The position numbers were made by a program, and so were the translations under genes. DNA of 64,000 nt from Glossina fuscipes (Eukaryota > Arthropoda > Insecta > Diptera > Glossinidae), in contig NW_023998414.1 of the NCBI RefSeq assembly GCF_014805625.2, forward strand, positions 41,398,991 to 41,462,990. The letters run 5' to 3'. Under the pieces are notes generated by a model, which saw only the letters and a list, made by a program, of their open reading frames with translations, made no database searches and had not been told where the DNA came from. This document shows, piece by piece, positions 12,123 to 24,360 of this stretch; within the stretch, counting starts at the first letter, position 1; every line of letters starts with the position of its first letter.

Positions 12123-13760
12123 ATGTTAATAATTCATCAGAAAATTACTAATAAAAATTTTTCATATATTTGGCAAAAGTTTATTAAAAGGAATTTAACA
12201 GTTTTAGGCATAGAAACGTCGTGTGACGATACCGGCATAGCGTTGATTCGCCATGAAAATAACGAAAATAATAGAGTTTTGGCTAATATTTTGAATTCAC
12301 AGCAAAGCTTTCATATAAGGTGCAGTGAATGCAAATAATTTTATTATGATAATATTGTTCATGCTTTTCTAAAGATATGGAGGAATTATACCACCGCGAG
12401 CCCAAGATTTACATCGTGCTAAAATTGCCCACGTCTTCGAGGAATGTTTACAAGAGGCTCAAATATCTGCGCAAGAAGTTGACGCGATCGCGGTCACAAC
12501 CAAGCCAGGTAAGATTTATTCTTATATAAATTGCGGGAATTTCTATTCTATTCATTATAGGCTTACCCTTAAGCCTATTGGTGGGCTTACGTTTTGCCCG
12601 CTTTTTAGCGCGTACTTATAATAAGCCTTTGGTGCCCGTTCATCATATGGAGGCACATGCGTTACAGGCGCGCCTAGAGCATGACATACCATATCCATTT
12701 TTATGTTTGTTAATTAGTGGGGGTCATTGTCAGTTAACGTTTGTACGTGGCCCGCATGAATTTCTATTACTTGGCGAAAGTTTGGATGATGCTCCCGGCG
12801 AAGCGTTTGATAAAATTGTAAGACGTTTGCGTTTATATATAAATCCAAAATATCGTCAATGGAGTGGCGGCCGAATAGTTGAGGAAGTTGCAAAGCTAGC
12901 GAAACAACCGGAAGCATTTCAATTCCCTTTACCGCTGGCACAAACGCGCGACTGTAATTTCAGTTTTGCTGGTATTAAAAATAATTCCTTTCGTTCCATA
13001 AATAAACAAGAGAGAAAAGAAGGTGAGTAAATTTCAAAAGTATTTTTATTTTGTGTAACAATAACTATACCTTAGACCATTACAAATTCTGAACGTGTTA
13101 ACTTTGTTTAATGTTACGCATGTATCGAACTCGGAAAAAAAAAAAATAATCCAAAATACCTGTTGCCAATGTTATCTGATATAATCAATTTATTATGCAT
13201 ACATTATGGCTTTCCATATAAGGACACGTATAGATTACCGTTGTACAGTATATATGGACTGGACAAGATGTATACAATATACAATTGTCTAAGCGATTGT
13301 ATTTGAATTTACAGGCACTCCGCCCGATTCGGCTATTAGTAATTATGCAGATTTCTGTGCCGGACTTTTGCACGCTGTTAGCCGTCACCTAATGCATCGT
13401 ACACAGCGAGCATTAGAATTTTGTATTGCGCGCAACTATTTTGAAGCGAAGCCACGTTCGCTGGTGGTATCAGGCGGCGTAGCAAATAACGATGTCATTT
13501 TCGATGACTTATCAAATTTAGCTAAGCATTATAATTGTGAAACATATCGTCCTTCTAAAAAATATTGTTCGGACAATGGAGTCATGATAGCGTGGAATGG
13601 TGTCGAACAAATTTTATCCAATTTTCAAAGCTTACGATGGGATTATTATAATTTAGATATAAAGGGTAAAGTTCCATTAGGTGTAAGTATAATAAATGAA
13701 GTAACCAAATCCAATATGAAATGTAAATGGATACAGCCCCGACGTGTGGCAAACGAATGA
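12123..13760 (+). CDS. OSGEPL1: tRNA N6-adenosine threonylcarbamoyltransferase, mitochondrial (Qri7/OSGEPL1)
   Basis: This TsaD/Kae1/Qri7-family enzyme transfers the threonylcarbamoyl group to A37 of ANN-decoding tRNAs (t6A); the Qri7 branch works in mitochondria. Four exons join in phase: 12123-12319, 12375-12508, 12561-13022 and 13315-13760, all GT-AG, giving 412 aa, the family's usual length. Visible motifs are GIETSCDDTG (residues 29-38), the metal-binding H139-M-E-A-H143, the nucleotide-binding ISGGH (162-166), DDAPGEAFDK, and VSGGVANND near the C terminus. The first 24 residues contain Lys/Arg but no Asp/Glu, as in a mitochondrial presequence. I chose the ATG at 12123; a TTG three codons upstream is not needed. 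The likely Drosophila counterpart is CG14231 (from memory). It is convergent with the next gene. The cytosolic KEOPS paralogue Kae1 would lack the presequence, so I favour the mitochondrial form. Confidence 0.95.
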
Positions 13761-13788
13761 TAGCGAACTAAAAAAATATTATTACATT

Positions 13789-13794
13789 TTTATT
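13789..13794 (-). promoter_or_regulatory. Candidate AATAAA polyadenylation signal of ACBD3-like gene
   Basis: The minus strand has AATAAA 219 bp past the ACBD3-type stop codon and only about 30 bp past the stop codon of the opposing transferase gene. If used, the two 3' untranslated regions overlap. Confidence 0.4.
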
Positions 13795-14012
13795 TGGTTT
13801 TTACATAGGCTGTCGTAGTGTATGAGTGCTTGTTAATGTTTATATAAATATAAAATACACATACAGCAATTGTTATATAGCCGAATGCAACTGAAAAAGC
13901 TCGATTTATGATATTTTATAAGCACATTATTATAGAGATAGAAGAACGAATGTAACTTAAAAAACCGAAAAAAAAAAAAAGCAAAAGTTCGGCATTTTTC
14001 CTTCTTTCACAT

Positions 14013-17000
14013 CTAACGTTCATAATATACCCTGTAATACAAAGTCTTTGATCGCCAAATGCTGTAACTGTTATCAAACTTTAATAGGTAGACACCCTCC
14101 CCCGGGTAAGCATGAGAGCCCACGTACACTTCGTTAAAGCATTCACGTCGATAGATAGGTACTATTATTGAAATGGGCGCCTTCGACGGGGAATTGTTTG
14201 GTAATGAACTGCGCTCGTTTGTCAGTGAACCACATTCCAAATCTTCGTTGGTCGATAAATAGTCTTCGTCAAGGAATTCGTCTTCGTCATCGCTGTCACT
14301 TACGTGCACTGTAACTTCTTGTGTGATTGGTTTACTCCATTCAAAGTAAATGCCAAAACCTATGTCGTAATTATCCGTAGCAAATTCCCAAAATATACAC
14401 TTTCCATTGGCGTTGGTGGGAACCCGTACCTATATGTGTTTCCAAAATATACCCAATAAAATGAATAATTGCAATAATATGGCAAACACTCACCGTTATT
14501 GTGTCGCCGTGACCTACAGTTATAACGCCGTCGCCATCTCCCGCTGATACATCAGCTTTAAATTCCTCTATATCTGGACGTGTCCAAATTTTCGCCGGCT
14601 GTATTATAATGTAATCATCTTCATTGCTATTATTTATTTGTTGCTGTTGTAGCTGCTGCTCCTGCTCATTTGAGTCGCTTTTGGGGTTTAGTTTTAAGTT
14701 CATCATATCGTTGGTCAAGTCGTCCTGTGTTAAGTCGACGGTGTCATGGTTTTGATTCTCAAGGATTACTTGATTTTCACTGTCAGGTGTAGGATTGTCT
14801 GCACCCACATTGTTGAAGTTGTTGTTGTTATTACTGGCCGTGCTCTGTTGCCTTTGCATATGTAATTGTTGCATGTACTGATGATAGTGTTCCTGTTGAA
14901 GTTGATGAATTAAAACCGCTTGCTGTTCGGGATTACCGGGAAATTGTTTCTCCGCATAAGCCTGTAATTATAGAACGATGATCATTTTTCGATAAATTAT
15001 CAATATAACAGTCTTGCATTTTGTTTTATTACTACTTAACAAAGACTATGGAATTTTGAAGAAAAAAACTTTAAAAATATTTCATCTATAAATTGGATGC
15101 AATCTGCGTAATTTGCATTATAGTGTCGAAAACTATGCGTTTCTAGATTTTTGCTTATGTTTGCAGACAATAGAATAGAAATGTTCAATACCTCTATGCT
15201 AATGGGATTCGATGAGATTAAGAGGTAAACACTTGACTTTCATCCGCTTGCCTTTAAATTTTGACTGAAACAGTAAGATAAGACGTTTTAACAAGGATCA
15301 AGCCATGTTTTTGATAAATTAAAATTTTCCCGATCCACAAAAGATTTTGAATTGACTATAATACATAATACATAAACCCAAATCGCCCTTATTTTTGTTT
15401 TTTAAAATCAATTTTTCGAAAAAAATAATGCAACGCTCGCTAGATCTCGAAATCTTTTCAGCATTTTCTTTCCGAAAATTTTCTGTCTTTTTTGTTCTAA
15501 ATGCAAACTATGCCTCATAGGTATAGAATCCAGCTTTGAAAATTCTTTTCATAAGTGAAGATCCGAACATTAATGAATTTTTTCATTTTTTTTTTTTTTT
15601 TTTTTGCACAAAATGATCCAATTGTTGATGAACGCAAAGTGAAACTATTCCTCAAGGAATATTTGTGCCATGTTGTTTTCTTATAGCGAGTAGGTGTTTA
15701 TAGACCGATCAATTTTAAGAACAATATGTGATATGAAGCGCAAACCATAATTTTTTGTCGATATCGTATAGACCTCAATTATTTTACAATTCGATCGACG
15801 GGTGATCGTTGCCTAGTTTTGGTACCCTATTTTAAGTCTGGCTGCTGCGAGTGTTTCATTAGCAACAAACAAACGGGAACGGGTGGGCTTGGTTAAATCG
15901 GCTTAGATGCTACGAAACGTATTCCCTAGTTTCACGAACGGAATCTAATTTGCGTCCATTCTTCATTGATGAATGCAACAAATTCGAGCAGCCGTACGCA
16001 AGTTACAAAGAGAAATTATAGTAGCCATAGGTCGGTTATAACATTTTCAAAGCATAAACAAGACATATTTTGTTCTCACAATATTGTAAACTTAAATTTC
16101 TGACGAAGGTTTTATGCGGCTTTTTAAATTTTTTTTTTTTTTTTTTTTTTGGACAATAAAAAAAGGATTGCTGCAATTTTTTTTAGACGGTTTAATGGCA
16201 AACGGGCTGTACGAAAATTTCTTATAGTCAAGTCAGCGCCATACGTACGTAGGTAACGTAACAAAATCTATGAGCTGGAAAAACTTGAACGAAAACATTA
16301 TTTTACATGGGTCTCATGACAGTTATTTAAATTAAAATCAGTCTACCATTTCTAACCCAAATAATAGAAGCACTGCCTTTGCCTTTATGATGTCACTATA
16401 AGCCAAATTTTCCGATTTTGGCTCTGTAATCTGGAGGAAGTTTAAAGCCAACCGGATCAACATCTAAAAATTTGCAACAATTCTGAATAATTCCGGTCGT
16501 GGAACTTTTTTTTCTATTTTCGGCTGTTTGTAATAGATGTCCTCGGGGTAAAAAGGGTTTGCAAACACTCATACAATTTGTAATATGAGACTTCGTCGGT
16601 ATTTCACCTTGAATTGTTGATATGTTTGTTTATTTAAAGCATCCTGCAATTGACGTCGTTGCATTTCTTCTTTATATCCTTCTTCTAACATTTCCTGCTG
16701 TTCTCGTTCTCTTTTATCATTTTCTAACTTCTCTAACTCCATACGTCTTAGCTCTTCTTTCAAGGTTTCATCTCTGTTTTTGCGTACTGCTTCTACATAC
16801 GGGCGAAATGCATTGCACATGGTGTCCAATAAATCAATGAAACCCTCCATTGCCTGCTCGCGACTGATATTTCCCAGCATTTGCCAATGCAAACGGCGAT
16901 CACGGCCAATTACGTCCAACACTCCTAGGGCGGGTGCATGTTCCGGATCAAATGGACCTAAAGACGCCTGCTGTTTAAAGGCTATCAATTTAAGATTATC

Positions 17001-17181
17001 CTCATAAGAGAGATGTACAGCTTTTCCGGAATTTTCTGGCAAAAAAATATCAATTTTATTAGTTATACTTTTTTCTTTTTTGATGTTAATTTCTCTTACG
17101 TTTGTAAAATTGCAGAGCAATGCGATACAATTCTTGTAATGGAAACCCCCATTTTTCCAACTCAGCTAAATTATTATCCAT
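14013..17181 (-). CDS. ACBD3: Golgi acyl-CoA-binding and GOLD-domain protein (ACBD3/GCP60 type)
   Basis: ACBD3 is a peripheral Golgi adaptor that binds giantin and PI4KIIIbeta through its middle and GOLD regions. Four exons (minus strand): 17181-17100, 17035-16608, 14961-14494 and 14429-14013. All are GT-AG and in phase, giving 464 aa (human about 528). The acyl-CoA-binding domain spans roughly residues 1-110, with [10 protein letters not shown] in exon 1, then [20 protein letters not shown] and the [13 protein letters not shown] line. A highly charged coiled-coil stretch and a Gln-rich segment follow. The C-terminal GOLD domain includes [47 protein letters not shown] and LYYRVYYER. An acidic SDSDDEDE run interrupts the GOLD domain, as in family members. 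Intron 2 (14962-16607) is 1.6 kb with only low-complexity sequence; the other two introns are 64 bp each. The Drosophila counterpart is probably CG14232. Confidence 0.95.
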
Positions 17182-17624
17182 TATCTGTTGCTAGATACTG
17201 TTCGAGTGCGTGTAATAAAAACAGTTTTCTAAAACCCTTTTTTTGTCCTCATTCATAAACAAATGACGAAAAACAAAAAAAAAAAAACTTATCTACTGTC
17301 AGAGTTTTTTTTTACTAGCAGAGTTTAGCGTTTAATGTTTTGTTAAAAAATTTGGGATTTTTTGCCGGCAATGATATTTCTGTGCTGGCGGTCTTGGGGA
17401 AAAAACGCCGTAAAGACTGGGAATTAAATTACTGATGTTCGAAGCAACGTCTTGTTGGTTGGTGAGCGTGGAGGTGGGAGATGTGACACAATAAAGCTTC
17501 GCCTCGTTTTTGGATCTGAGAACAAAAGTTGAACATCAGGGAAACAATACAAACGAACACAATAAAGTGCGCATCCCGAAAAATTGTTCAACTTTCTACG
17601 AGCCTGGGTATCAACTTGCAAATC

Positions 17625-17850
17625 ATATGGTTTTGTACGTACAAAACAAGGAGACAAAGTTACAAGAAATCAAAATAACTTATTTCAAATTTACAAACTA
17701 TTTATCTAACTTTATGTTTCATATTACGTTATATTGTGCGGAATTTCGATTTTTTATATTATTATTATCACATATTATTTTCAAAGAAATGGAAAAAAGC
17801 AATAAAGGCGATTAACATTGAACTTGAAATATATTTGTCATATGTTCTTA
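17625..17850 (+). repeat. Dispersed AT-rich repeat, copy near ACBD3-type gene
   Basis: It shares colinear blocks with 22960-23190: CAAATCATATG, then ACTATTTATCT versus AATTATTTATCT, TATGTTT, and an AAGAAATGRAAAA line. Both copies have the same orientation, and each lies roughly 0.5 kb upstream of the start codon of a minus-strand gene. The family is not recognised. Confidence 0.5.
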
Positions 17851-19230
17851 TTAAAGTACATTATATTAAAGAGTAATCTTCAAATAAAGGAACATTTAGT
17901 AATAATAAAGGATATTCTATAACATCATAAAATTTTTTTATTAGTCAATTCGAAAAATGAATATTCAATTTCAAACAAGTTTTGCTTTTTTTATGTTAAT
18001 TATTATAATTTTCTTTGCTAATCGGACCATATTTTTTCTAAAGGAAATCATTACTGAAATGATATGGTAACGCAGACAAGCGAGGTTTTTATTGTGTCAA
18101 CGCTTTTTCTTATTTAATTTGTGGGAGTATAAGCAAAGGTGGTGACGACTATTCTCTTTAAGTTCAAAATTTATATAATTCTTGGCTATTTCATACTAAC
18201 TCCAATTAATTTGTATTGTATGCGTTGTAATTTTAGCTTATATTAGAGATGAGCATAGCAAGCAATAAGTCGATACATTTTCAATTTAAAATAAATTTGA
18301 CAGAACAATACGTGTTAGCATTTTTTTTTCATTTCTTTAACTGCCCCAGTGAAGTCTATTTCGATGCGCTGCTTCCTTTATATTATTTGTTCTTTATTCT
18401 TTGTTTTTCTAATCAATCAAAGAGTTTATTTGTTTTTGTATTAATTTTTTTTATTTTATTATTGTTATTAATATTTAATCATTTTACTTGCATTTTTTTC
18501 GTAATCTTTCTGATAGAATAATGTCATATAACATACTTCCTATTATGCGTACCATTTGAAGCTTATTTATTCGAAAAACGCAATTACACTTCAATTACAG
18601 TCGAACCCCAACTTTACTAAGGCCCAAACAAAAAACTCTGGCCTTTTTTACGCATCCCAGCAAATTTTTTTGAATAACAAAAGAGGAAGAAGACAGAAAA
18701 AGAAATCGAATACAATGTTTTGGAAAGGGTTTGCTTTTTGGCAACGTTTTCGAACGTCTTTTTCAAAATTGTTGGTTTTGTAAGAAAACTATTTTCAAAC
18801 ATTTAAAGAAATTTAAATTTGATGAAATTGATTAAGCTTGTTGAAAATTAAATTATTTCAATATTAAAATTGCAAAATATATACTCTCATGAAAGAATTC
18901 TCAACTGTTACGATTATTTTCACTTCTTTTATCTTTTTTTAGGGTTTTCAATGCGGTCTCTGCTGCGATTTTTTGCAAAATAAATACTTCCTATACTTTA
19001 CAGTCAATTATAATTGGTAGACACGTTGATGGCACTTTCCCTTTAAAGATTTGCAGACTTTTTTTATTAATTTCGCGTTGACTCGTTTTAGCAAATTGTA
19101 AATTGTTATATTCAAATTTTTGCTGATAGTGTATTGAAGGTAATTGCTCCGAAAATTGCTTTCAGCGACTCCAATTGGTAGCAGAATTCGACCCATTTCA
19201 AAGATGAAGAATATTCTATATCTTTAAACA

Positions 19231-19236
19231 TTTATT
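19231..19236 (-). promoter_or_regulatory. Candidate AATAAA polyadenylation signal of beta-adaptin
   Basis: AATAAA on the minus strand, about 240 bp after the stop codon at 19476. Confidence 0.45.
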
Positions 19237-19475
19237 TAGATTTTGCGAGATAATAACATTTAAATGGTTAAAGCATATATACGAATTTCGTGATTTATAA
19301 CTTTTAGTATTGGGAACAATTATATGGTTGTCTGTTCAATACTTTGCTTAAAGGAATGTATCTTAATTATAGCTGTTACAAAATATACTACAAACAAATC
19401 GTGAGACGTTTCACTTACCAAACATCTATGAGATATAACGTAAAGTTTTTTTTTTCTAACATTATGATTCGAAAT

Positions 19476-22283
19476 TTATGGAGCACGTATAATGGCTTCA
19501 TATGCAGCAAAAATCATCGGTGCAACTTCGACCGAGCGTGATTTCAAGCTAAGCGTAGCATCAGGATTACCTGGTTGTAATTTCAATTCCAATAGTACCC
19601 ATATGTTATTGGTTAATTTAAGGGACTGATACAGCATATCTTGGCCTTCCACATTGCGTTTGGCAATGGTGAAGACGTTATTAGTTGTCATTTTAGAGGC
19701 AATGCCGTCCGTAGTGCCGATTACACCACTTAAGCTATATTGCATCTCATTGGCTGCGGGTATTTCTTTCCAAGTGTTCAAAAATACTCTTTTATCCAGT
19801 TGTCCATCTTCGGCAAAGAGAACGTTGCCGTGAACCAAACAGGCAAAATAGAATATACCGATATTATTCTTAACGGCCACCTGAAGATTGTTTAAAGGTT
19901 CCATACGTTGTATTGGCCCTTGGGTGGCCAAAGGTAAGCTTACTTCCGAAGTTTGATTAGGAGGCAAAGGAGCTACTTGTAAAGGCTGGCCAGGTATTAG
20001 ACCGAAGCTGTTTTTGTTAAGTTGTATAGCAAAACTGTTCATGGGTTGCATTGCTTTATTGGTAAATTTCATTTCCATAAAAACTTCGCCATTACGCCGA
20101 GAAAAACTGCCTTGTATTTCCAAACCTTTACCCTTCTCCGCGGGTAGCCAAACTATTTTGGGTATTTGCAATCCAATATTCAAAGCATTGCCGCCCAACC
20201 CGAATATGTCTCCCAATAAACTAGTAGCGCCTCCACCAGCAGCCGGCTCAGTCGGAGGGCCACCTAGCTAAATAAATTTAAAAACCATTAATAATTCTTT
20301 GAAAATTACAAACCATGAATTACCAATATGTCTAAACCACCGCCCAGCAAATCTACACCCATATTGTTCGGGGCCGAATTGGGCATCGAAGGCGCATTTA
20401 TATCCATAGATAGTAAATCTCCTATCAAAGATTCTTGATTGGGTATAACCATAGCTTCTCCACCACTGCCACTGGTCTCTGTTTCTCCCACTGTATTGGC
20501 TCTGTTGGGTAGTGATTTGCGTACACCGGCACCGCGGCCCTCTACAAATGCTGTAGGTGGTTTATGATAAACGCTAGCCAACGAACTAATGTGACAAATC
20601 AATTCGTCTAGTAATGTAGGTTCTAATAAATCAGTTTCCTCTGATATTAAAGGCTTATCAGCCAGTACCACTTCCTTAGCAGCAGCCGGGTCTGTAGATA
20701 ACAGACGCCAATAAATGAAACCACGGTCTCTTAAATCAGGATTATCCGAATCCTGAGTTGCCAAAGACAAAACGTGTTGGACTAACTCCTGCGTATCAGA
20801 AGGACGCTTTAAAAACAGTTTTACGACCGCTGTTAGAAGTTGTAACTGCACTTGGGCGTTTTCATCTTGAAAACCTTCCAGGAAACTGTCCAATAATTCG
20901 TCGGCATTATCAATACGTTCGGCATATTCACCAATAATCCAAACCATAGAAGCTCTTGCCTCTGGTTCATCTAAGGTATCCAAATTCTCGCACAGAGTGC
21001 TGATGATACTCTCGTATTTGTTTGGATATTTACGGAAAATATCTTTTATGACAACTATGGCCTCCTGCACTACATAATTGACTTTCGTTTGTATAAGATC
21101 AAGTAAAGTGGAAACACAACGTTCTGCAGAGGGTTCTACCTACAAAAAAGAGAAAAATGAATTCTAACAAACTTTTTAAAATATGCGTCCCATTCTCAAA
21201 CCTTAATAGCGCATCGACCAATAGCTCTCACAGCTTTCCGGACGAAGTCCACATCGACCTCGGTAGCATATTCTTTTAATTCGCTCAAGACTTGCGCTAT
21301 ATTGCTTTGATTAGCCAAACGTATCATAATATCTAACTTTTCCAATTTTACATATATTGGATCGTTATACTTTACAAAGAACACTTTCATTTCATGTTTC
21401 AAGATATCGGGACGTTTCTGAACAATTAAATTGATGTTACGCAAGGCTACATATTGTACTTCGGGCTCGGAGGATAATAGAGTAACTAAAGGTGGTGCCA
21501 GTTTTTTAGTTAAGGTAGCACAAAAGTCGCTATCACTCGAAAGCATTTCCAAGAGCTTCATTAAAACTTTAACGGCGCTTAAGACCACTGCAGCATTGGC
21601 ATGAGCCAATCGTGGGGTTATACGTTCGCAAATAGACTGAGCTTCCCTTTCATCTTTTGGACTGTAATTGGCCAGCGAGTCTAAAATAAAAACTTGTCCC
21701 CACTCAGTGCACTCATTGAGAGCGGTCAGCAGTTTATTAATAGTGACCGAATTCATTTCAACTAATGGTTGGCCTGATTGACTCGATTCATTGATTTCGC
21801 TTAAAGCGGCTACCGCATTGGCCACAACCATGGGATTTGAATCGGATAATAAATCTTTTAGTTGATCTAAAAAGCCTTGATCCTCTACCATGGACGAAGA
21901 GATGTCGTATAATTTAGCTACGCAGACAGCAGCTGTTTTGCGGACATAAGGATCTTCGTCTTTCAAGCATTTGCGCAAAGGTTCGCACAAATATTCAGTT
22001 ATTTTATCAACACGTATACAACCCATTGTACGAACAGCCAAAGCTCTTATCAATGGATTGGAATCTTCGCAATCTTTGACAAAGGTGTTAACAGCCATAA
22101 TAGCCATATCGGGTTGAGATTTCGCATAATTCATTAAATACAAATAAACCAATTTTTTTAACTCCAAATTGTCAGTTTGCATACAATTTACCACATCGGG
22201 AAACAAAGCCGATACATCCTTTCCTACTGTCATACTGGCAATGACCTAGAAAATCAATTATATCATGAAGCTTTAATATTGAT

Positions 22284-22314
<31 letters not shown>

Positions 22315-22437
22315 GATATACGCTTAAACCTTTTTCACTGCCTCCTTTTTCTTTTCCTTCTTATCATTATTTAGTTCCGATTTCAATTCGAAAATTTCAC
22401 CCTTTTTGGTGGTAGTAAAATACTTCGAATCGGTCAT
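19476..22437 (-). CDS. AP-1-2beta: AP-1/AP-2 complex beta subunit (beta-adaptin)
   Basis: This is the large beta chain of the clathrin adaptor complexes; insects use one gene for both AP-1 (trans-Golgi/endosome) and AP-2 (plasma membrane). Four exons (minus): 22437-22330, 22245-21202, 21139-20324 and 20267-19476. All junctions are GT-AG and fall between codons. They give 919 aa, matching the family size. The start is [19 protein letters not shown]. The armadillo-like trunk fills about residues 1-540, including [17 protein letters not shown] and [13 protein letters not shown]. The hinge has a clathrin box, LLSMD, at residues 626-630. The Gly/Pro-rich linker is followed by the ear (about 690-919), ending [13 protein letters not shown]. 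Intron 1 carries a TA microsatellite (22284-22314). The sequence is intact with no missing segment. Other beta adaptins (AP-3, AP-4) lack this N terminus and ear sequence. Confidence 0.97.
22284..22314. repeat. (TA)n microsatellite in beta-adaptin intron 1
   Basis: An uninterrupted TA array inside the 84-bp first intron (22329-22246). It makes up over a third of the intron, so intron length should vary between individuals. Confidence 0.9.
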
Positions 22438-22959
22438 CTTTTATTGAGATTGCAACGTCTTTCTGAGAATTAGAGTGAAAAAAAAAACCAAAACGAATAG
22501 TTTTTGTGAATGAACTTCGATATTTTCAATCAAAAAAACAAAAAAGTAAAAGTTTCTAATGTTTTTATGGGGCGTGTCTAACGTTGTAAATTATCTGAGA
22601 ATTTTCTTATAAAAGTATAATAATGTCGCATTATAGATTCATATTTTCTTCTCTCTTTTTGTATATTTACGCTTTCTATTATTACACTAAAATTTGAGTT
22701 AATTCCCACAAGTAATTTTTTTATTTTCTGAGCACAAGTAATTTTCTTATTTTCTGAAAGCTTTCAGTTTTTTCTCTATTAGAAGGCAAAAAGAGTAATG
22801 TAGTTGTTAGATTAGATATATAATGGCTGACAAATCATTAATAGTGTCACCTCGTATTAATTTCAAAACTCAAAGTGTAGCCACATGATAATATATGTTA
22901 TTTCTATTTTCGGGTTGAGACTCCAACTTTCTCCACATTTTACAAAACTTTATGGGAAT

Positions 22960-23190
22960 TGACAAATCATATGACTTCGCCTATATATAAACAAATAACA
23001 CAATAAGAAAACAATGATGAAGAGCAAATAAAAACAGTTTATTTTAAATTTAGAAATTATTTATCTCATATATGTTTATCTTACACAAACGTAGTTTTTT
23101 ATATATTATGTGAATTGCAATTTTTGTTTTCTAAGAAATGAAAAACAAATAAAAAGGACCTTTAAAGACTTTAAAGTTGAAGTAAAGAAA
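22960..23190 (+). repeat. Dispersed AT-rich repeat, copy near beta-adaptin
   Basis: Counterpart of 17625-17850, with the same block order and orientation (see that entry). It lies about 520 bp upstream of the beta-adaptin start codon. Identity is patchy, so this is an old pair. Confidence 0.5.
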
Positions 23191-23525
23191 TGTAATCACC
23201 AAATTGTTTTTTAGACAGGCGATAATTGATGCTCTATTAACTTCGGTATTTTTTTTTCTATATAAATTTGTTTATCTATATGTCTTTGAAAAGAAAACCC
23301 ATGACCAAGAGTGCCAATTACTATTGATCATATTAATCGATCTAAATAAGTTCGAGATCTCAGCAACCTACTGTTGCTTTTTATAAACCTATTGTTTATG
23401 TTTACGTTAATTTTTTTATTTTTAGTTCTAAAACCATATGTTTTTGTTTACATTTTCCTGTAAAATAATACAATACTGCGACTGTCCATTGCTTAACCAT
23501 TTCAGAGTTTTTAAGCTGTAAACGC

Positions 23526-23541
23526 CAATGACGCGTCATTG
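23526..23541. repeat. 16-bp perfect palindrome
   Basis: CAATGACGCGTCATTG reads the same on both strands and contains TGACGCGTCA. A related 17-mer occurs inverted at 23599-23615 and direct at 24546-24562. Confidence 0.8.
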
Positions 23542-23996
23542 TATCAGCCTCCGGTAGTTATGAGTCTATTTTCGATAGCTGACGTCCAAAGACCTTCCAC
23601 ACAATGATGCGTTATTCCGCTGTTTGGGTTAAAGAGACGCAAGCGATTTACCTTATCATTTCAAAAGAGAAGGCAACAAAATCGATTTAGATCCGCACTA
23701 CAACATATGGTTTGAGAAGTCAAAATAAAGAAATCGACGTAAATGCAAACAATAAATGCATGAAAACAACAATAAGTAAATTGATGTAAAAGCAAATTAT
23801 ACTTTACAAATACTTTTGTGACGTAATAAAACAAAGTAAAAGAATGGGTTAAAAATGCTGTGATTTGACAATTGGACATACATCACCTTTATTGCTTGTA
23901 TTCAATTTTTATAACGTAAGGTAGAATACAAACTAAAATTTTAAGCCGCATAGCATGGAAAAGATTTAAATTAATAATAAAAAAAAAAAACATTAT

Positions 23997-24360
23997 ATTC
24001 GGTCGTGGGCGAATTTTTTATACCCATCACAGTGATCCTAAAAAGAGGAAAGAACTAAATTTTCATATTCTACAATATTGAATGGGCGCGGCTGATTTTT
24101 TCTATTTTCAGAATCACCGCGGTTGTACTCTATGAGTAGCAAGCGAAAGACACAGAAAGCAGAGGTGTTCACAGTTTTTGTTATATAGGCGGGAGCGCGT
24201 TTTGGGAGGGTTGTTTGCAAAGTTCGGATCATGTTCCAATTCTTTTACAAGTGTATGGGCAATACCTTCATTTTTGCGAACGGCAGAATGAATGTTCACA
24301 AGATTCATTGCACAGACGGACAGGCGGACGTGCTTAAATCAATTCATAATTTAATGCCGA
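23997..24360 (+). repeat. Palindrome-ended dispersed repeat, module 1 copy
   Basis: It opens with ATTCGGTCGTGGGCGAAT, then TTTTTTATACCCATCAC. It keeps the GGGCGCGGCTGATTTTT line, the GAGTAGCAAGCG line, the AAAGCAGAGGTGTTC line and a CAGACGGACAGGCGGAC tract, then stops. Module 2 is absent. It belongs to the family of 2731-3533. Confidence 0.7.

Larger units (their letters stand above)
17182..19475. other. Intergenic DNA between ACBD3-type and beta-adaptin genes
   Basis: It holds the 5' flank of the ACBD3-type gene and the 3' flank of beta-adaptin. A dispersed repeat related to one at 22960-23190 lies at 17625-17850. The remainder is A/T-rich; frames at 18249-18802 are homopolymer-driven and carry no motif. 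Confidence 0.6.
22438..23996. other. 5' flank of beta-adaptin and intergenic DNA
   Basis: This is A/T-rich DNA containing the second copy of the 17.6-kb repeat (22960-23190). It also has a 16-bp palindrome (23526-23541) and one arm of a 17-bp inverted repeat (23599-23615). No further gene is seen. Confidence 0.55.

Noticed and set aside
16622..17007. Plus-strand frames opposite ACBD3 exon 2
   Set aside because: They are antisense shadows of a well-supported conserved exon.
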